This document shows, in pieces, positions 29,374-38,965 of a DNA stretch of 64,000 nucleotides. Position 1 is the stretch's first letter, and the number at the start of each line of letters is the position of its first letter. The notes beneath the pieces are model-generated. The model was not told the DNA's origin. It worked only from the letters and a program-made list of their open reading frames with translations, and searched no databases. A program made the position numbers and the translations under genes. This stretch comes from Streptomyces amritsarensis (lineage in GTDB: Bacteria > Actinomycetota > Actinomycetes > Streptomycetales > Streptomycetaceae), in the NCBI RefSeq assembly GCF_001953875.1, contig NZ_MQUR01000015.1:1-64000 (forward strand), given 5' to 3'.

Positions 29374-31548
29374 TCAGCGCCCCAAACGTCCGCGGACCAT
29401 CCCGACCATCGCGTTGAGCTCTTCGATCCGCATCCGCTTGGCCGCGATGAGGAACACGGCCGCCAGGGCGATCCCGCCGACGACGAGGGCCGCGGCGGAA
29501 CCCAGGACTCCGCTGCCCAGCCACTGGGTGACCGCGTAGGCGGCCGCGCCGGCCACGGCGGCGGCCGGGACGCAGGCACCGGTGAGGCGGGCGTAGGTGC
29601 GCATCACGTGGGCACCGTCGAGGTCGCCACCGAGCCTGGTGCGCAGGCGGCGCCAGGCGACACCCACGCCCACGGCGTAGCCGAGACCGTAGGAGGCGGC
29701 CATGCCGACGACCGCCCAGCGGGCGGGCAGGACGAAGAAGGAGACCGCCGAGCCGGCCGCGTTGACGGCGGCGACGATGACGGTGTTGTAGAAGGGCGTC
29801 CGGGTGTCCTCATAGGCGTAGAAGCCGCGCAGGACGACGTACTGGACGGAGTACGGGATCAGTCCGAGGCCGAAGGCCATCAGGACGTAGCCGATGTTCT
29901 GGGCGCCGGAGCCGGAACCGGCGTAGAGCAGGGTCGCCATCGGGACGCCGAGCGCGAGGAACGCGAAGGCGCAGGGGACGATCGCGACGGCAGAGGTGCG
30001 CAGTCCGTAGGAGATGTCGTCGCGGACAGCGGCGGCGTCCCCGTCGTGGGCGGAGCGGGAGATACGGGGCAGGACGGCCGTCATGACGGAGACGGTGATG
30101 ATCGCCTGCGGCATCTGCCACAGCAGCAGCGCGTAGTTGTAGGCGGTGATGCCGGTACCGGGGTGGCCCTGCTTCTCGGCGACGGAACCGGCCCAGGTGG
30201 CGAGCTGGGTGACGATGACGAGGCCGACCTGGTTGGCGAGGACGAAGAAGAACGTCCACTTGGCCAGGCGGGCGGCCTTGCCGAGGCCGTGGCCCTTCCA
30301 GTCGAAGCGCAGGCGCGGCTTGAAGCCCGCGTCGCGCAGGTACGGGAGCATGGCGAGGGCCTGGACGGTCAGGCCGAGCAGGGTGCCGAGGCCGAGGAGG
30401 CGGACGCCCTCCGGCGTGACGGTGGTGGCGTTGACACCGGAGGTGGTGAAACCGCCGAAGGCCCAGATGAAGGCACCGAAGGTGGCGATGACCACGATGT
30501 TGTTGAGGACCGGGGTCCACATCATCGCGCCGAATCGGCCGCGCGCGTTGAGGATCTGACCCAGCACCACATGGACGCCCATGAAGAACATGGTGGGCAG
30601 GCAGTAGCGGGCGAAGGCGACGGCCACGTCCATCTGCTGCGGGTCGGAGGCGATCTTCGGCGACATCATCGTGATGAACACCGGTGCGGCCAGGACGCAG
30701 ATGGTGGTGATGCCGGCCAGCAGCACCACGACGAGGGTCAGCAGCCGGTTGGCGTACGCCTCTCCCCCGTCGTCGTCGTTCTTCATCGCGCGGACCAGCT
30801 GCGGGATGAAGACGGCGTTGAGGGCGCCGCCGCCGACGAGCACGTAAATCATCGTGGGCAGCGTGTTGGCGATCTGGTACGTGTCGTTGAAGGTGCCGAC
30901 GCCGATCGCCCCGGCGATGACCAGGGTTCTCAGGAAGCCGGTGATGCGGGAGACGATCGTGCCCGCGGCCATGAGCGCGCTCGACTTGAGCAGGCTCGCG
31001 GCACGTCCGGCGGGCTTGCTCGGGGCCGGGGCGGCGACGGGAACGTCCTCGGCGGGGGCCCGGGGAGCCGCCTCCTGGTCCCGGTAGAGGTGGGCGAAGG
31101 CATCCGGCTCGGGCTGCTCCTCCGAGGCCCGGGTGACGAGCGAGTCCACGCCCACGAACTCGGTCGTGGTGGCGCGGTCGCCGTACGGCAGGTGCCGGGA
31201 GGGGCCGTCCGGCTCGGGCGGCGGGGTCTGGGCCCAGACGCGCGGATCGGGGGAGTACATGGGCGCACTCGGTGCCGCGTAGAGCGGGCCGGGCTCCTGG
31301 AAGGTGCCGGGCGGCGGCGGAGGGTGCGCGGCGCGGTCGTAGAGGACCTCGTCGACGGGGTCCTGGGCCGACAGGTCCTGGGACCGGTACGGGTCGTAGT
31401 CGTAGGCATCCTGGACATACGGGTCGCGGTCCGGCGCGGGCGCAGGCACGGGAACCTGCCCGGGCACCGGCATGCCCGGGGCAGTGCCCTGGGAGGGCGC
31501 AGGCCCACCAGTGCCCTGCGCGCGGTCACCGTCGTACGGCGCGTTCAT
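29374..31548 (-). CDS. murJ: Lipid II flippase MurJ (MviN)
   Basis: 724 residues. After a ~200-residue Pro/Gln/Asp-rich cytoplasmic N-terminus comes the MVF/MOP-type core of about 14 membrane helices, starting LLKSSALMAAGTIVSRITGFLRTLVIAGAIG and including YQIANTLPTMIYVLVGGGALNAVFIPQLVRAM. MurJ flips lipid II across the membrane for peptidoglycan synthesis. The long N-terminal extension is a streptomycete feature and may bind regulators. It lies between the DUF6049 gene and the pseudokinase gene, same strand, 46 and 63 nt gaps, consistent with one operon. Confidence 0.95.
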   Translation of the reverse strand: MNAPYDGDRAQGTGGPAPSQGTAPGMPVPGQVPVPAPAPDRDPYVQDAYDYDPYRSQDLSAQDPVDEVLYDRAAHPPPPPGTFQEPGPLYAAPSAPMYSPDPRVWAQTPPPEPDGPSRHLPYGDRATTTEFVGVDSLVTRASEEQPEPDAFAHLYRDQEAAPRAPAEDVPVAAPAPSKPAGRAASLLKSSALMAAGTIVSRITGFLRTLVIAGAIGVGTFNDTYQIANTLPTMIYVLVGGGALNAVFIPQLVRAMKNDDDGGEAYANRLLTLVVVLLAGITTICVLAAPVFITMMSPKIASDPQQMDVAVAFARYCLPTMFFMGVHVVLGQILNARGRFGAMMWTPVLNNIVVIATFGAFIWAFGGFTTSGVNATTVTPEGVRLLGLGTLLGLTVQALAMLPYLRDAGFKPRLRFDWKGHGLGKAARLAKWTFFFVLANQVGLVIVTQLATWAGSVAEKQGHPGTGITAYNYALLLWQMPQAIITVSVMTAVLPRISRSAHDGDAAAVRDDISYGLRTSAVAIVPCAFAFLALGVPMATLLYAGSGSGAQNIGYVLMAFGLGLIPYSVQYVVLRGFYAYEDTRTPFYNTVIVAAVNAAGSAVSFFVLPARWAVVGMAASYGLGYAVGVGVAWRRLRTRLGGDLDGAHVMRTYARLTGACVPAAAVAGAAAYAVTQWLGSGVLGSAAALVVGGIALAAVFLIAAKRMRIEELNAMVGMVRGRLGR

Positions 31549-31594
31549 CGAAACCCCACCTCATCGTCCCCAGGCCGACCGGCCACGGCATCGC

Positions 31595-33859
31595 TCAACG
31601 GTCCACTGTCTCACTCGTGCCGGACCCCTCGGTGCTTTGCGGTTCGGTGTCCGGGGACTCGTCACTCGGCTGCGTGCTCTCCTCGGCGGCGGCGCGGGCG
31701 GCGACACGCTTGCGACTGGCGTACATCTTGATGCCTGCCAGGACCAGGAGGAGCACACCGCCGGCGATCACGAGCATCACGGTGGGAGTGATCTCGGTGG
31801 CCTCCACGGTGAAACGGCGTTCCTTGCCGTAGGGGATGCCGTCCTTGGTGAAGAGCTGCGCGGTGACCTCGACGGGCCCGCTCGCGGTGGCGTTGGCGGG
31901 GAACTTCACCGTCTGGGTGTGGTCGCCCTGGACGGTGACCTGCTGCTCGGCCTGGCCGCTCTCGCCGAACATCAGGCGGGACGGGTTGGCGGACTTCACC
32001 CGCAGGACCAGGTCGCGCACGTCCTGCACGAGGCTGTTCTGGACGCTGACCGGGATGGTGGCGCTGTGTCCGGACAGGGTGGCGTCGGACTTGGGGATGA
32101 CCTTGACCTTCTCGGTGAGACCGATCAGGTACTCCTGAACCTGGTCCCGGTAGAGGCGGGCCTCGTCGGGGCGGCCTCGCCAGGAGGTCGACATCTCCCG
32201 GTTGACGGTGTTGCCGAAGGGGATCTCCACGCGGTCGGGCGCGGCGAGGATCACCTTGAAATGGTCGAGCGTGTTCTGCGTGGTGCGGATCTTCTCGAAG
32301 GCAGAAACCGGCAGCTCCTGCTTGCGCAGGTCGTCCGGGTACTGGCCGGCGCCCGGCACCTGGGTGGCGGCGCCCGGGTCGGGCTTGGCGGCGGCCGCCG
32401 CCTCGAGGTCCGCCGGCTGCGTCCAGCGGCCCCCCTGGAGGCCGCGTATGGCGGCGGCCATCGACCGCGCCTGGCTGACGGTCGGCATCCGCTGCGGAGC
32501 CACGACGAAGCTGCGCTGCTCGTCGGTCTTCTGCAGGTTCAGGGCGAGGCTGTGGGCGAGGAACCGCTGTACGGCGAGCGTGGAGGGCCCGGCGTTCAGC
32601 ATGTCGCCCTCGAACGCGGTGGACAGCTCGGCGTCCGCCACGACGGCGGTGGTGCCTGCCCCGATGGGCCGGGCGGCCGACGGCGTGTAGCCCAGGGCGC
32701 CGGTCTCCACGAGGCTGTCGCTGCGGGTCAGGACGTTGTGGGCACCGGCCGAGGTGGCCACGTTGACGATCGAGGGGTCGATGGCGCCGTTCACGGGCCA
32801 GGAGAAGTCGGTGGACGCGGGGACGTGCAGAACGGTCTGCACGGCGTTCTTCGCCTTGTCCGTGGCCGGACGCAGCTGCCCCAGCGTGCCCGAGACGTCC
32901 TTGCCGTGGTGGGCGAGGGAGGCGAGGTCGGGGTCGGCGAAGGGCAGCGCGACGACCTTCTTGCCCTGGACGGCTGTTTCCAGGGAGCTCAGCCACTGCT
33001 CGGCGACGGCCTTGTTCTTGCCCTGGACGGACTTTCCGTTGGTTCCGCGGACCCGGTAGCCCTTGGTCATCGCGTCGACCGTGTAGAGAAGGTCGGGATC
33101 GATGACCCAGGTGACCGGCAGGTCCCTGCCGAGGGTGACCATCTGTTCCAGGCGGCCGCCCGGCTTGAGCTCCTCGGACAGTGAGTCGTCGAGGAAGACC
33201 GGTGTCTGGAGTTCGTCGGACCCGGTCTCGGCGGTGACGTGGGTGGCGGAGATCAGCGGCCAGACGTAGGTGAGCTGGGAGCGCTTGGCGGCGGCCTCCG
33301 GCTGCCAGGGCAGGAAGGTCCGCTTGATGCCCAGCACCTGCTCGGAGGGCCGGCTCTCGGTCACCCCGGACAGGGAGACACCGAGCTGGTAGACGCCGTC
33401 CTTGTCGAGTTCGAGCTTGTTGACCGGGACGGTGAGCGTGAAGTTCTGGGTGACCTTCGACGGCAGGGAGGCGATCTTCACCGCGTAGGCCGAGTCGATC
33501 TCGCCGGGGTCGGTGCCGGCCCGGAAGCCGTTGCGGTCCGCCGTCTCGTCGATGGACGACCGGTCCGTGAGCGCGGGGCCGACCCGCAGGCCGACGTGGG
33601 CGTCGGTGATCGTCTCGGACCCGGTGTTGACCACGGTGCCCTCGATGGTGAGGGTGTCGCCCTTCACGGGGGCGCTCGGCGCCATGGAGACCAGTTGCAC
33701 GTCGACGGAGGAGGCCTGCACGGCCTCGGCCTGCGGGGCGGGGGCGTAGACGAGGGCGGCCAGCACGGGGGTCCCGGCGAGCAGGACGATCGCGCGCCGC
33801 AGCCACCGGCGCCGGACAGGGGCGGGCGACGCCCCTTGGATGTCTGCCGCCTCGGCCAC
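31595..33859 (-). CDS. DUF6049 family membrane-anchored exported protein
   Basis: 754 residues. A basic N-terminus (VRRRWLRR) precedes a signal/anchor helix (AIVLLAGTPVLAALVYAPAPQAEA). The large ectodomain starts with an Ig/CARDB-like module (GDTLTIEGTVVNTGSETITDAHVGLRVG) and ends with another beta-rich module before a C-terminal membrane helix (PTVMLVIAGGVLLLVLAGIKMY) and an acidic Ser/Thr tail. The family lies upstream of murJ in actinobacteria (Rv3909 in M. tuberculosis). Function unproven; position suggests a role in cell-wall assembly. It is divergent from the CCA-enzyme gene across a 186-nt gap. Confidence 0.85.
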   Translation of the reverse strand: MAEAADIQGASPAPVRRRWLRRAIVLLAGTPVLAALVYAPAPQAEAVQASSVDVQLVSMAPSAPVKGDTLTIEGTVVNTGSETITDAHVGLRVGPALTDRSSIDETADRNGFRAGTDPGEIDSAYAVKIASLPSKVTQNFTLTVPVNKLELDKDGVYQLGVSLSGVTESRPSEQVLGIKRTFLPWQPEAAAKRSQLTYVWPLISATHVTAETGSDELQTPVFLDDSLSEELKPGGRLEQMVTLGRDLPVTWVIDPDLLYTVDAMTKGYRVRGTNGKSVQGKNKAVAEQWLSSLETAVQGKKVVALPFADPDLASLAHHGKDVSGTLGQLRPATDKAKNAVQTVLHVPASTDFSWPVNGAIDPSIVNVATSAGAHNVLTRSDSLVETGALGYTPSAARPIGAGTTAVVADAELSTAFEGDMLNAGPSTLAVQRFLAHSLALNLQKTDEQRSFVVAPQRMPTVSQARSMAAAIRGLQGGRWTQPADLEAAAAAKPDPGAATQVPGAGQYPDDLRKQELPVSAFEKIRTTQNTLDHFKVILAAPDRVEIPFGNTVNREMSTSWRGRPDEARLYRDQVQEYLIGLTEKVKVIPKSDATLSGHSATIPVSVQNSLVQDVRDLVLRVKSANPSRLMFGESGQAEQQVTVQGDHTQTVKFPANATASGPVEVTAQLFTKDGIPYGKERRFTVEATEITPTVMLVIAGGVLLLVLAGIKMYASRKRVAARAAAEESTQPSDESPDTEPQSTEGSGTSETVDR

Positions 33860-34045
33860 GCGCTAGCCCGTCCCTAGAAGTGTCAGTGGTCGTCTTTTGT
33901 GCGTCCACGAATGGTAACGAGGTGCGCTGTGTGCGAGTGCCGCCCCTTGCTCCACATGATCGGCACAGCGCCGCGGCGGCCGCGTACCGGGGTCGCCGAT
34001 AAACGGGGCGGTCTCCGGTGGGCCGGGCACGTACCCTTTTCAGTT

Positions 34046-35512
34046 GTGCCGAACGCCAATGAAGACAACCCCAGTGCCCTGAGTCAGGTGCAGCGCCGCG
34101 CGGTCAGTGAACTGCTGCAGGTCGCTCCCGTCGCCGACGAGCTCGGCCGCCGGTTCCAGGAGGCGGGCTTCCGCCTCGCCCTGGTCGGCGGGTCCGTACG
34201 CGACGCGCTGCTCGGGCGTCTCGGCAACGATCTCGACTTCACCACCGACGCCCGCCCCGAGGACGTTCTGAAGATCGTCCGGCCGTGGGCCGACTCGGTC
34301 TGGGACGTGGGCATCGCCTTCGGCACGGTCGGGGCCCAGAAGAACGCGCGCGTCGCTGATGCCGTGCGGACCTTCCAGATCGAGGTGACGACGTACCGCT
34401 CGGAGGCCTACGACCGCACGTCGCGCAAGCCGGAGGTCTCCTACGGCGACTCGATCGACGAGGACCTCGTGCGCCGTGACTTCACGGTCAACGCGATGGC
34501 CCTGGCCCTGCCCGAGCAGGAGTTCATCGACCCGCACGGCGGCCTGGAGGACCTGGCCGCCGGCCTGCTGCGCACCCCCGGAACCCCTGAGGACTCCTTC
34601 TCCGACGACCCCCTGCGCATGCTGCGGGCGGCTCGGTTCTCCGCGCAGCTGGACTTCGAGGTCGCCCCGGAGGTCGTGGCGGCGATGAAGGCCATGTCGG
34701 ACCGCATCGAGATCGTGTCCGCGGAGCGGGTGCAGGGCGAGCTGAACAAGCTGATCCTGTCCGCCAACCCGCGCCGGGGTCTGGGACTGCTGGTGGACAC
34801 CGGGCTGGCCGACCGGGTCCTGCCGGAGCTGCCCGCGCTGCGGCTGGAGAGTGACGAGCACCACCGGCACAAGGATGTCTACGACCACTCGCTGATCGTG
34901 CTGGAGCAGGCGATCGCGCTGGAGGAGGACGGCCCGGACCTCGTGCTGCGGCTCGCTGCCCTGCTGCACGACATCGGCAAGCCCCGCACGCGCCGCTTCG
35001 AGAGTGACGGCCGGGTCTCCTTCCACCACCACGAAGTGGTGGGCGCGAAGATGACCAAGAAGCGGCTGACCGCGCTGAAGTACTCCAACGACATGGTCAA
35101 GGACGTGTCCCGGCTGGTCGAGCTGCACCTGCGCTTCCACGGCTACGGTGACGGCGAATGGACCGACTCCGCGGTGCGGCGCTACGTACGGGACGCCGGG
35201 CCGCTGCTGGAGCGGCTGCACAAGCTGACGCGGTCCGACTGCACCACGCGCAACAAGCGCAAGGCCAACGCGCTCTCCCGCACCTACGACGGGCTGGAGC
35301 AGCGCATCGCACAGCTCCAGGAGCAGGAGGAGCTGGATGCCATCCGGCCCGACCTGGACGGCAACGAGATCATGCGCGTCCTGGACGTCGGCCCCGGGCC
35401 GGTGATCGGCAAGGCCTATGCCTTCCTGCTGGAGATGCGGCTGGAGAACGGCCCCATGGGGCATGACGCCGCGGTTGCCGCGCTCAAGGAGTGGTGGGCG
35501 TCCCAGAACTGA
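34046..35512 (+). CDS. pcnA: CCA-adding tRNA nucleotidyltransferase
   Basis: 488 residues from GTG 34046; a TACCCT -10-like element ends 8 nt before it, suggesting leaderless translation. Class II nucleotidyltransferase motifs: LVGGSVRDALLGR and DLDFTTDARPEDV (catalytic DxD), RDFTVNAMAL, and FSDDPLRMLRAARFSAQL. A C-terminal HD domain contains ALLHDIGKPRTRR and HHHEVVG. It adds or repairs the 3' CCA that neither tRNA gene here encodes. Archaic annotation as poly(A) polymerase (pcnA) is likely wrong for the activity but the symbol is commonly used at this locus. Confidence 0.92.
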   Translation: MPNANEDNPSALSQVQRRAVSELLQVAPVADELGRRFQEAGFRLALVGGSVRDALLGRLGNDLDFTTDARPEDVLKIVRPWADSVWDVGIAFGTVGAQKNARVADAVRTFQIEVTTYRSEAYDRTSRKPEVSYGDSIDEDLVRRDFTVNAMALALPEQEFIDPHGGLEDLAAGLLRTPGTPEDSFSDDPLRMLRAARFSAQLDFEVAPEVVAAMKAMSDRIEIVSAERVQGELNKLILSANPRRGLGLLVDTGLADRVLPELPALRLESDEHHRHKDVYDHSLIVLEQAIALEEDGPDLVLRLAALLHDIGKPRTRRFESDGRVSFHHHEVVGAKMTKKRLTALKYSNDMVKDVSRLVELHLRFHGYGDGEWTDSAVRRYVRDAGPLLERLHKLTRSDCTTRNKRKANALSRTYDGLEQRIAQLQEQEELDAIRPDLDGNEIMRVLDVGPGPVIGKAYAFLLEMRLENGPMGHDAAVAALKEWWASQN

Positions 35513-35524
35513 TCCGCCGGTGCG

Positions 35525-35554
35525 GTGCCGATGTTTCACGTGAAACATCGGCAC
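35525..35554. repeat. 30-bp perfect palindrome around a parS
   Basis: The parS at 35533-35546 is extended by 8 bp of perfect symmetry on each side (GTGCCGAT/ATCGGCAC). It lies 13 nt after pcnA. It may also act as a terminator for pcnA and the convergent MFS gene. Confidence 0.8.
35533..35546. other. parS: parS site after pcnA
   Basis: Exact GTTTCACGTGAAAC; 32 bp separate it from the next parS (35579). Confidence 0.92.
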
Positions 35555-35578
35555 CCGGGCGGACCGGCCTCGGGCGAT

Positions 35579-35592
35579 GTTTCACGTGAAAC
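35579..35592. other. parS: parS site overlapping the MFS stop codon
   Basis: Exact GTTTCACGTGAAAC within a 22-bp palindrome (CGATGTTTCAC and its complement). The TGA stop of the minus-strand MFS gene (35582-35584) is part of the site. Confidence 0.92.
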
Positions 35593-36865
35593 ATCGGCGG
35601 CGCCGGCCGAGCAGAACCGCGGTCAGGCCGTAGAGCAGGGACACGCAGAGGAGCAGGACCACGGACTGCCCGTCGGCGGCGAGCATGAGCGCGGCCACGG
35701 CCGCCGCTGCGACGAACGCGACGTTGAAGAGCACGTCGTAGACGGAGAACACCCGGCCGCGGTAGTCGTCGTCCACGCGGGACTGCACTTCGGTGTCGGT
35801 GGAGATCTTGGCGCCCTGGGTGGCGAGGCCGAGGACGAACGCGGCGACCAGCATCGGACCCGGGGCGAAGAACAGGCCGAGGGCCGGTACCAGGACGGCA
35901 GAGCCGGCGGCGCAGGCGGTGATCCAGCCGAGGGTCCCCAGCCGCCCCACCATCCACGGGGTGACGACGGCGGCCGCGAAGAATCCTGCCCCGGAAGCGC
36001 CGACCGCGATGCCCAGGAGGGCGAGTCCCTCGGCCTCGCTGTCCGACCAGGCATAGCGGCAGAGCATCAGCAGCATGACGAACAGGGCTCCGTAGCAGAA
36101 CCTCATCACGGTCATCGCGGTGAGCGCCCGGGCCGCCTGACGCCGGGCGGCGAGGTGCCGGAGGCCTTCGGCCATGCCCCGCACGGTGAGGGCGATGCCT
36201 TGGGCCACCGAGGGGTGGGCCTGCCCTGCGGAGTGGTCGGGGCCGAGCAGCCCGATGGCCAGTCGTAGGGAGACGAGGGCCGCACACAGGTAGAGACCGG
36301 CCCCGAGCAGCACGACGAGGGCGTTGGAGCCGGACGCGAGCAGCCGGACGAGGAGGGCCAGCCCTCCGCCTGCCACGGCAGCGAGCGTCCCGGCAGTGGG
36401 GGAGAGTGCGTTCGCGGTGACCAGCTGATCGGCTCCGACGACGCGGGGCAGCGAGGCGGCCAGGCCGGCCAGGACGAAGCGGTTGACCGCGGTCACGGAC
36501 AGCGCCGAGGCGTAGAACAGCCAGTCGGGTACGTGCGCGACGATCAGCACCGCGGTGATGCAGGCGAGGAAGGCCCGTAGCAGGTTGCCGTAGAGGAAGA
36601 CCTGGCGGCGGCGCCAGCGGTCGAGCAGCACTCCGGCGAACGGGCCGATCACCGAGTAGGGCAGCAGCAGTACCGCCATGGCCGAGGCGATGGCAGCCGG
36701 CGAGGTCTGCTTCTCGGGGGAGAAGACGACGTAGGTGGCGAGCGCGACCTGGTACACGCCGTCCGCCGCCTGGGAGAGCAGCCGTACGGCGAGCAGGTTG
36801 CGGAAGTCTCTCAGGCGCAGGAGTACGCGCAGATCACGTACGACAGGCATGAGGGAAAGGGTCAC
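35582..36865 (-). CDS. MFS transporter
   Basis: 427 residues with about 11-12 hydrophobic helices. It has the loop motif after helix 2 GVLLDRWRRRQVFLYGN, a variant of the major facilitator A-motif, which suggests an exporter of the drug:H+ type. Substrate unknown. It ends ...RRRRCFT inside a parS: the last three codons and the stop are parS bases. It is convergent with pcnA and sits after the terminator of the inositol-phosphate synthase gene, so it is probably transcribed separately. Confidence 0.87.
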   Translation of the reverse strand: MTLSLMPVVRDLRVLLRLRDFRNLLAVRLLSQAADGVYQVALATYVVFSPEKQTSPAAIASAMAVLLLPYSVIGPFAGVLLDRWRRRQVFLYGNLLRAFLACITAVLIVAHVPDWLFYASALSVTAVNRFVLAGLAASLPRVVGADQLVTANALSPTAGTLAAVAGGGLALLVRLLASGSNALVVLLGAGLYLCAALVSLRLAIGLLGPDHSAGQAHPSVAQGIALTVRGMAEGLRHLAARRQAARALTAMTVMRFCYGALFVMLLMLCRYAWSDSEAEGLALLGIAVGASGAGFFAAAVVTPWMVGRLGTLGWITACAAGSAVLVPALGLFFAPGPMLVAAFVLGLATQGAKISTDTEVQSRVDDDYRGRVFSVYDVLFNVAFVAAAAVAALMLAADGQSVVLLLCVSLLYGLTAVLLGRRRRCFT

Positions 36866-36868
36866 ATA

Positions 36869-36909
36869 CGCGGAGGGTCCCCGGGCACATTGCCCGGGGA
36901 CCCTCCGCG
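36869..36909 (-). terminator. Strong terminator after ino1
   Basis: A 19-bp perfect stem (36869-36887 with 36891-36909) closed by a CAT triloop, 46 nt after the ino1 stop and 3 nt before the MFS start codon region (MFS starts at 36865). One of the strongest hairpins in the window. Confidence 0.85.
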
Positions 36910-36955
36910 GAAGAACAGCCGAAGTCCAGGTGTCGACAGGACTCGCGGGCTTCGA

Positions 36956-38038
36956 CTAGCGCTCGACCTCGCCCTTGATGAACTTCTCGACGTTGGCCAG
37001 GGCCTCGTCGTCGAAGTACTGGACCGGCGGGGACTTCATGAAGTAGCTGGACGCCGACAGGATCGGGCCGCCGATACCGCGGTCCTTGGCGATCTTCGCG
37101 GCGCGCAGGGCGTCGATGATGACACCGGCGGAGTTCGGGGAGTCCCACACCTCGAGCTTGTACTCGAGGTTCAGCGGGACGTCGCCGAAGGCACGGCCCT
37201 CGAGGCGGACGTAGGCCCACTTGCGGTCGTCGAGCCACGCGACGTAGTCGGACGGGCCGATGTGGACGTTCTTGTCGCCCAGGTCGCGGTCCGGGATCTG
37301 CGAGGTGACGGCCTGCGTCTTGGAGATCTTCTTCGACTCGAGGCGGTCGCGCTCGAGCATGTTCTTGAAGTCCATGTTGCCGCCGACGTTGAGCTGCATG
37401 GTGCGCTCGAGACGGACACCGCGGTCTTCGAACAGCTTCGCCATCACGCGGTGCGTGATGGTGGCGCCGACCTGCGACTTGATGTCGTCGCCGACGATCG
37501 GGACACCGGCCTCGGTGAACTTGTCCGCCCACTCCTTGGTGCCGGCGATGAAGACCGGGAGGGCGTTGACGAAGGCGACCTTGGCGTCGATGGCGCACTG
37601 CGCGTAGAACTTCGCCGCGTCCTCGGAACCGACCGGCAGGTAGCAGATCAGGACGTCGACCTCGCGGTCCTTGAGGACCTGGACGATGTCGACCGGGGCC
37701 TCGGAGGACTCCTCGATCGTCTGGCGGTAGTACTTGCCCAGACCGTCGTAGGTGTGGCCGCGCTGAACGGTCACACCGGCGTTCGGGACGTCGCAGATCT
37801 TGATGGTGTTGTTCTCGCTGGCGCCGATGGCGTCCGAAAGGTCGAGGCCGACCTTCTTCGCGTCGACGTCGAACGCGGCGACGAACTCGATGTCACGCAC
37901 GTGGTAGTCGCCGAACTGGACGTGCATCAGCCCGGGGACCTTGGACGCCGGGTCGGCGTCCTTGTAGTACTCGACGCCCTGCACCAGCGAGGCGGCGCAG
38001 TTGCCCACGCCGACGATGGCTACGCGAACCGAACCCAT
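36956..38038 (-). CDS. ino1: Inositol-3-phosphate synthase
   Basis: 360 residues from ATG 38038, with GGGAGC 8 nt upstream. It converts glucose 6-phosphate to 1L-myo-inositol 3-phosphate with NAD as a catalytic cofactor, feeding phosphatidylinositol and mycothiol. The N-terminal Rossmann motif is [20 protein letters not shown]; family motifs include [38 protein letters not shown], and [12 protein letters not shown]. It follows a PadR regulator gene by 49 nt and is followed by a strong terminator. Length is typical of the bacterial/actinobacterial form. Confidence 0.95.
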   Translation of the reverse strand: MGSVRVAIVGVGNCAASLVQGVEYYKDADPASKVPGLMHVQFGDYHVRDIEFVAAFDVDAKKVGLDLSDAIGASENNTIKICDVPNAGVTVQRGHTYDGLGKYYRQTIEESSEAPVDIVQVLKDREVDVLICYLPVGSEDAAKFYAQCAIDAKVAFVNALPVFIAGTKEWADKFTEAGVPIVGDDIKSQVGATITHRVMAKLFEDRGVRLERTMQLNVGGNMDFKNMLERDRLESKKISKTQAVTSQIPDRDLGDKNVHIGPSDYVAWLDDRKWAYVRLEGRAFGDVPLNLEYKLEVWDSPNSAGVIIDALRAAKIAKDRGIGGPILSASSYFMKSPPVQYFDDEALANVEKFIKGEVER

Positions 38039-38087
38039 TCCGGTTGCTCCCTGTTTGTTCTCGGACGAGGCCTGCAAGCTGCAGTCC

Positions 38088-38690
38088 TCATTTTTCGGTT
38101 TCGTCGGACGGACCGGATCGTCTGCGATCCCGTCCCGCCCGCTCACTCTCGATGAGCTCGTTCAACCAGCGCACTTCGCGCTCCACGGACTCCATGCCGT
38201 GCCGCTGCAGCTCAAGCGTGTAGTCGTCGAGGCGCTCCCGCGTTCGAGCGAGGGATGCGCGCATCTTCTCCAGGCGCTCCTCCAGCCGGCTGCGGCGGCC
38301 CTCCAGTACCCGCATGCGCACGTCTCGTTCGGTCTGGCCGAAGAAGGCGAAGCGGGCGGCGAAGGACTCGTCCTCCCAGGTCTCGGGGCCTGTGTGGGAG
38401 AGGAGCTCCTCGAAGCGCTCCTTACCCGCGGCCGTCAACCGGTAGACGATCTTGGCGCGGCGCCCTGCGAGTGAAGCGGCGAGAGCGTCTTCCGGGGCGT
38501 TGCCCGGTTCTTCGATCAACCAGCCGTTGGCGACGAGCGTCTTGAGGCAGGGGTAGAGCGTCCCGTAGCTGAAGGCCCTGAACACTCCCAGCGAGGTGTT
38601 GAGCCGCTTGCGCAGCTCATAGCCGTGCATGGGGGATTCGCGGAGCAGTCCGAGGACGGCGAACTCGAGGATGCCGGAGCGTCTGCTCAT
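38088..38690 (-). CDS. PadR family transcriptional regulator
   Basis: 200 residues. The N-terminal winged helix is canonical: [52 protein letters not shown]. The C-terminal ~100 residues are a helical dimerisation region (heptad-like [20 protein letters not shown]). PadR proteins repress by binding operators with ATGT/ACAT ends, and such an operator is present just upstream (38732-38752). It shares the strand with ino1 and probably controls itself and ino1. The inducing ligand is unknown. Confidence 0.92.
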   Translation of the reverse strand: MSRRSGILEFAVLGLLRESPMHGYELRKRLNTSLGVFRAFSYGTLYPCLKTLVANGWLIEEPGNAPEDALAASLAGRRAKIVYRLTAAGKERFEELLSHTGPETWEDESFAARFAFFGQTERDVRMRVLEGRRSRLEERLEKMRASLARTRERLDDYTLELQRHGMESVEREVRWLNELIESERAGRDRRRSGPSDETEK

Positions 38691-38731
38691 CCGCCTGCCT
38701 CTCCTCCACCCCTGAGTCTTTATGTCGAGCT

Positions 38732-38752
38732 GATGTATCGGCTCGATACATC
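38732..38752 (-). promoter_or_regulatory. Probable PadR operator
   Basis: A 9-bp inverted repeat GATGTATCG-GCT-CGATACATC lies 42-62 nt upstream of the padR start. A second, overlapping inverted pair (TCGAGC at 38725-38730, GCTCGA at 38741-38746) shares its bases. ATGTAT...ATACAT is the usual PadR target form. It likely controls padR-ino1; the divergent PBP gene starts 214 nt away. Confidence 0.72.
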
Positions 38753-38965
38753 CAGACGATAGAACGGGCCGCCTCCATCGACAAGGGGAGACATGGTGAC
38801 CGGCATCACATCACCGATTCGCACCAGGCAGGTTGCCTGATTTGGGGTGAACTTCGGCACTGGTCGGGTTTTGAGCGTGCGTAGTCTGTGCGCCATGACA
38901 CCGGGGGGAACCGGAATTCATCTGCCGCTTCCAGGCCACTCGCCTGCCCGAGGAGTAGTCGTTCG

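Noticed and set aside
29365-31731. 788-codon plus-strand frame over murJ
   Set aside because: Antisense shadow of murJ; Gly/Asp/Arg-rich, no recognisable domain.
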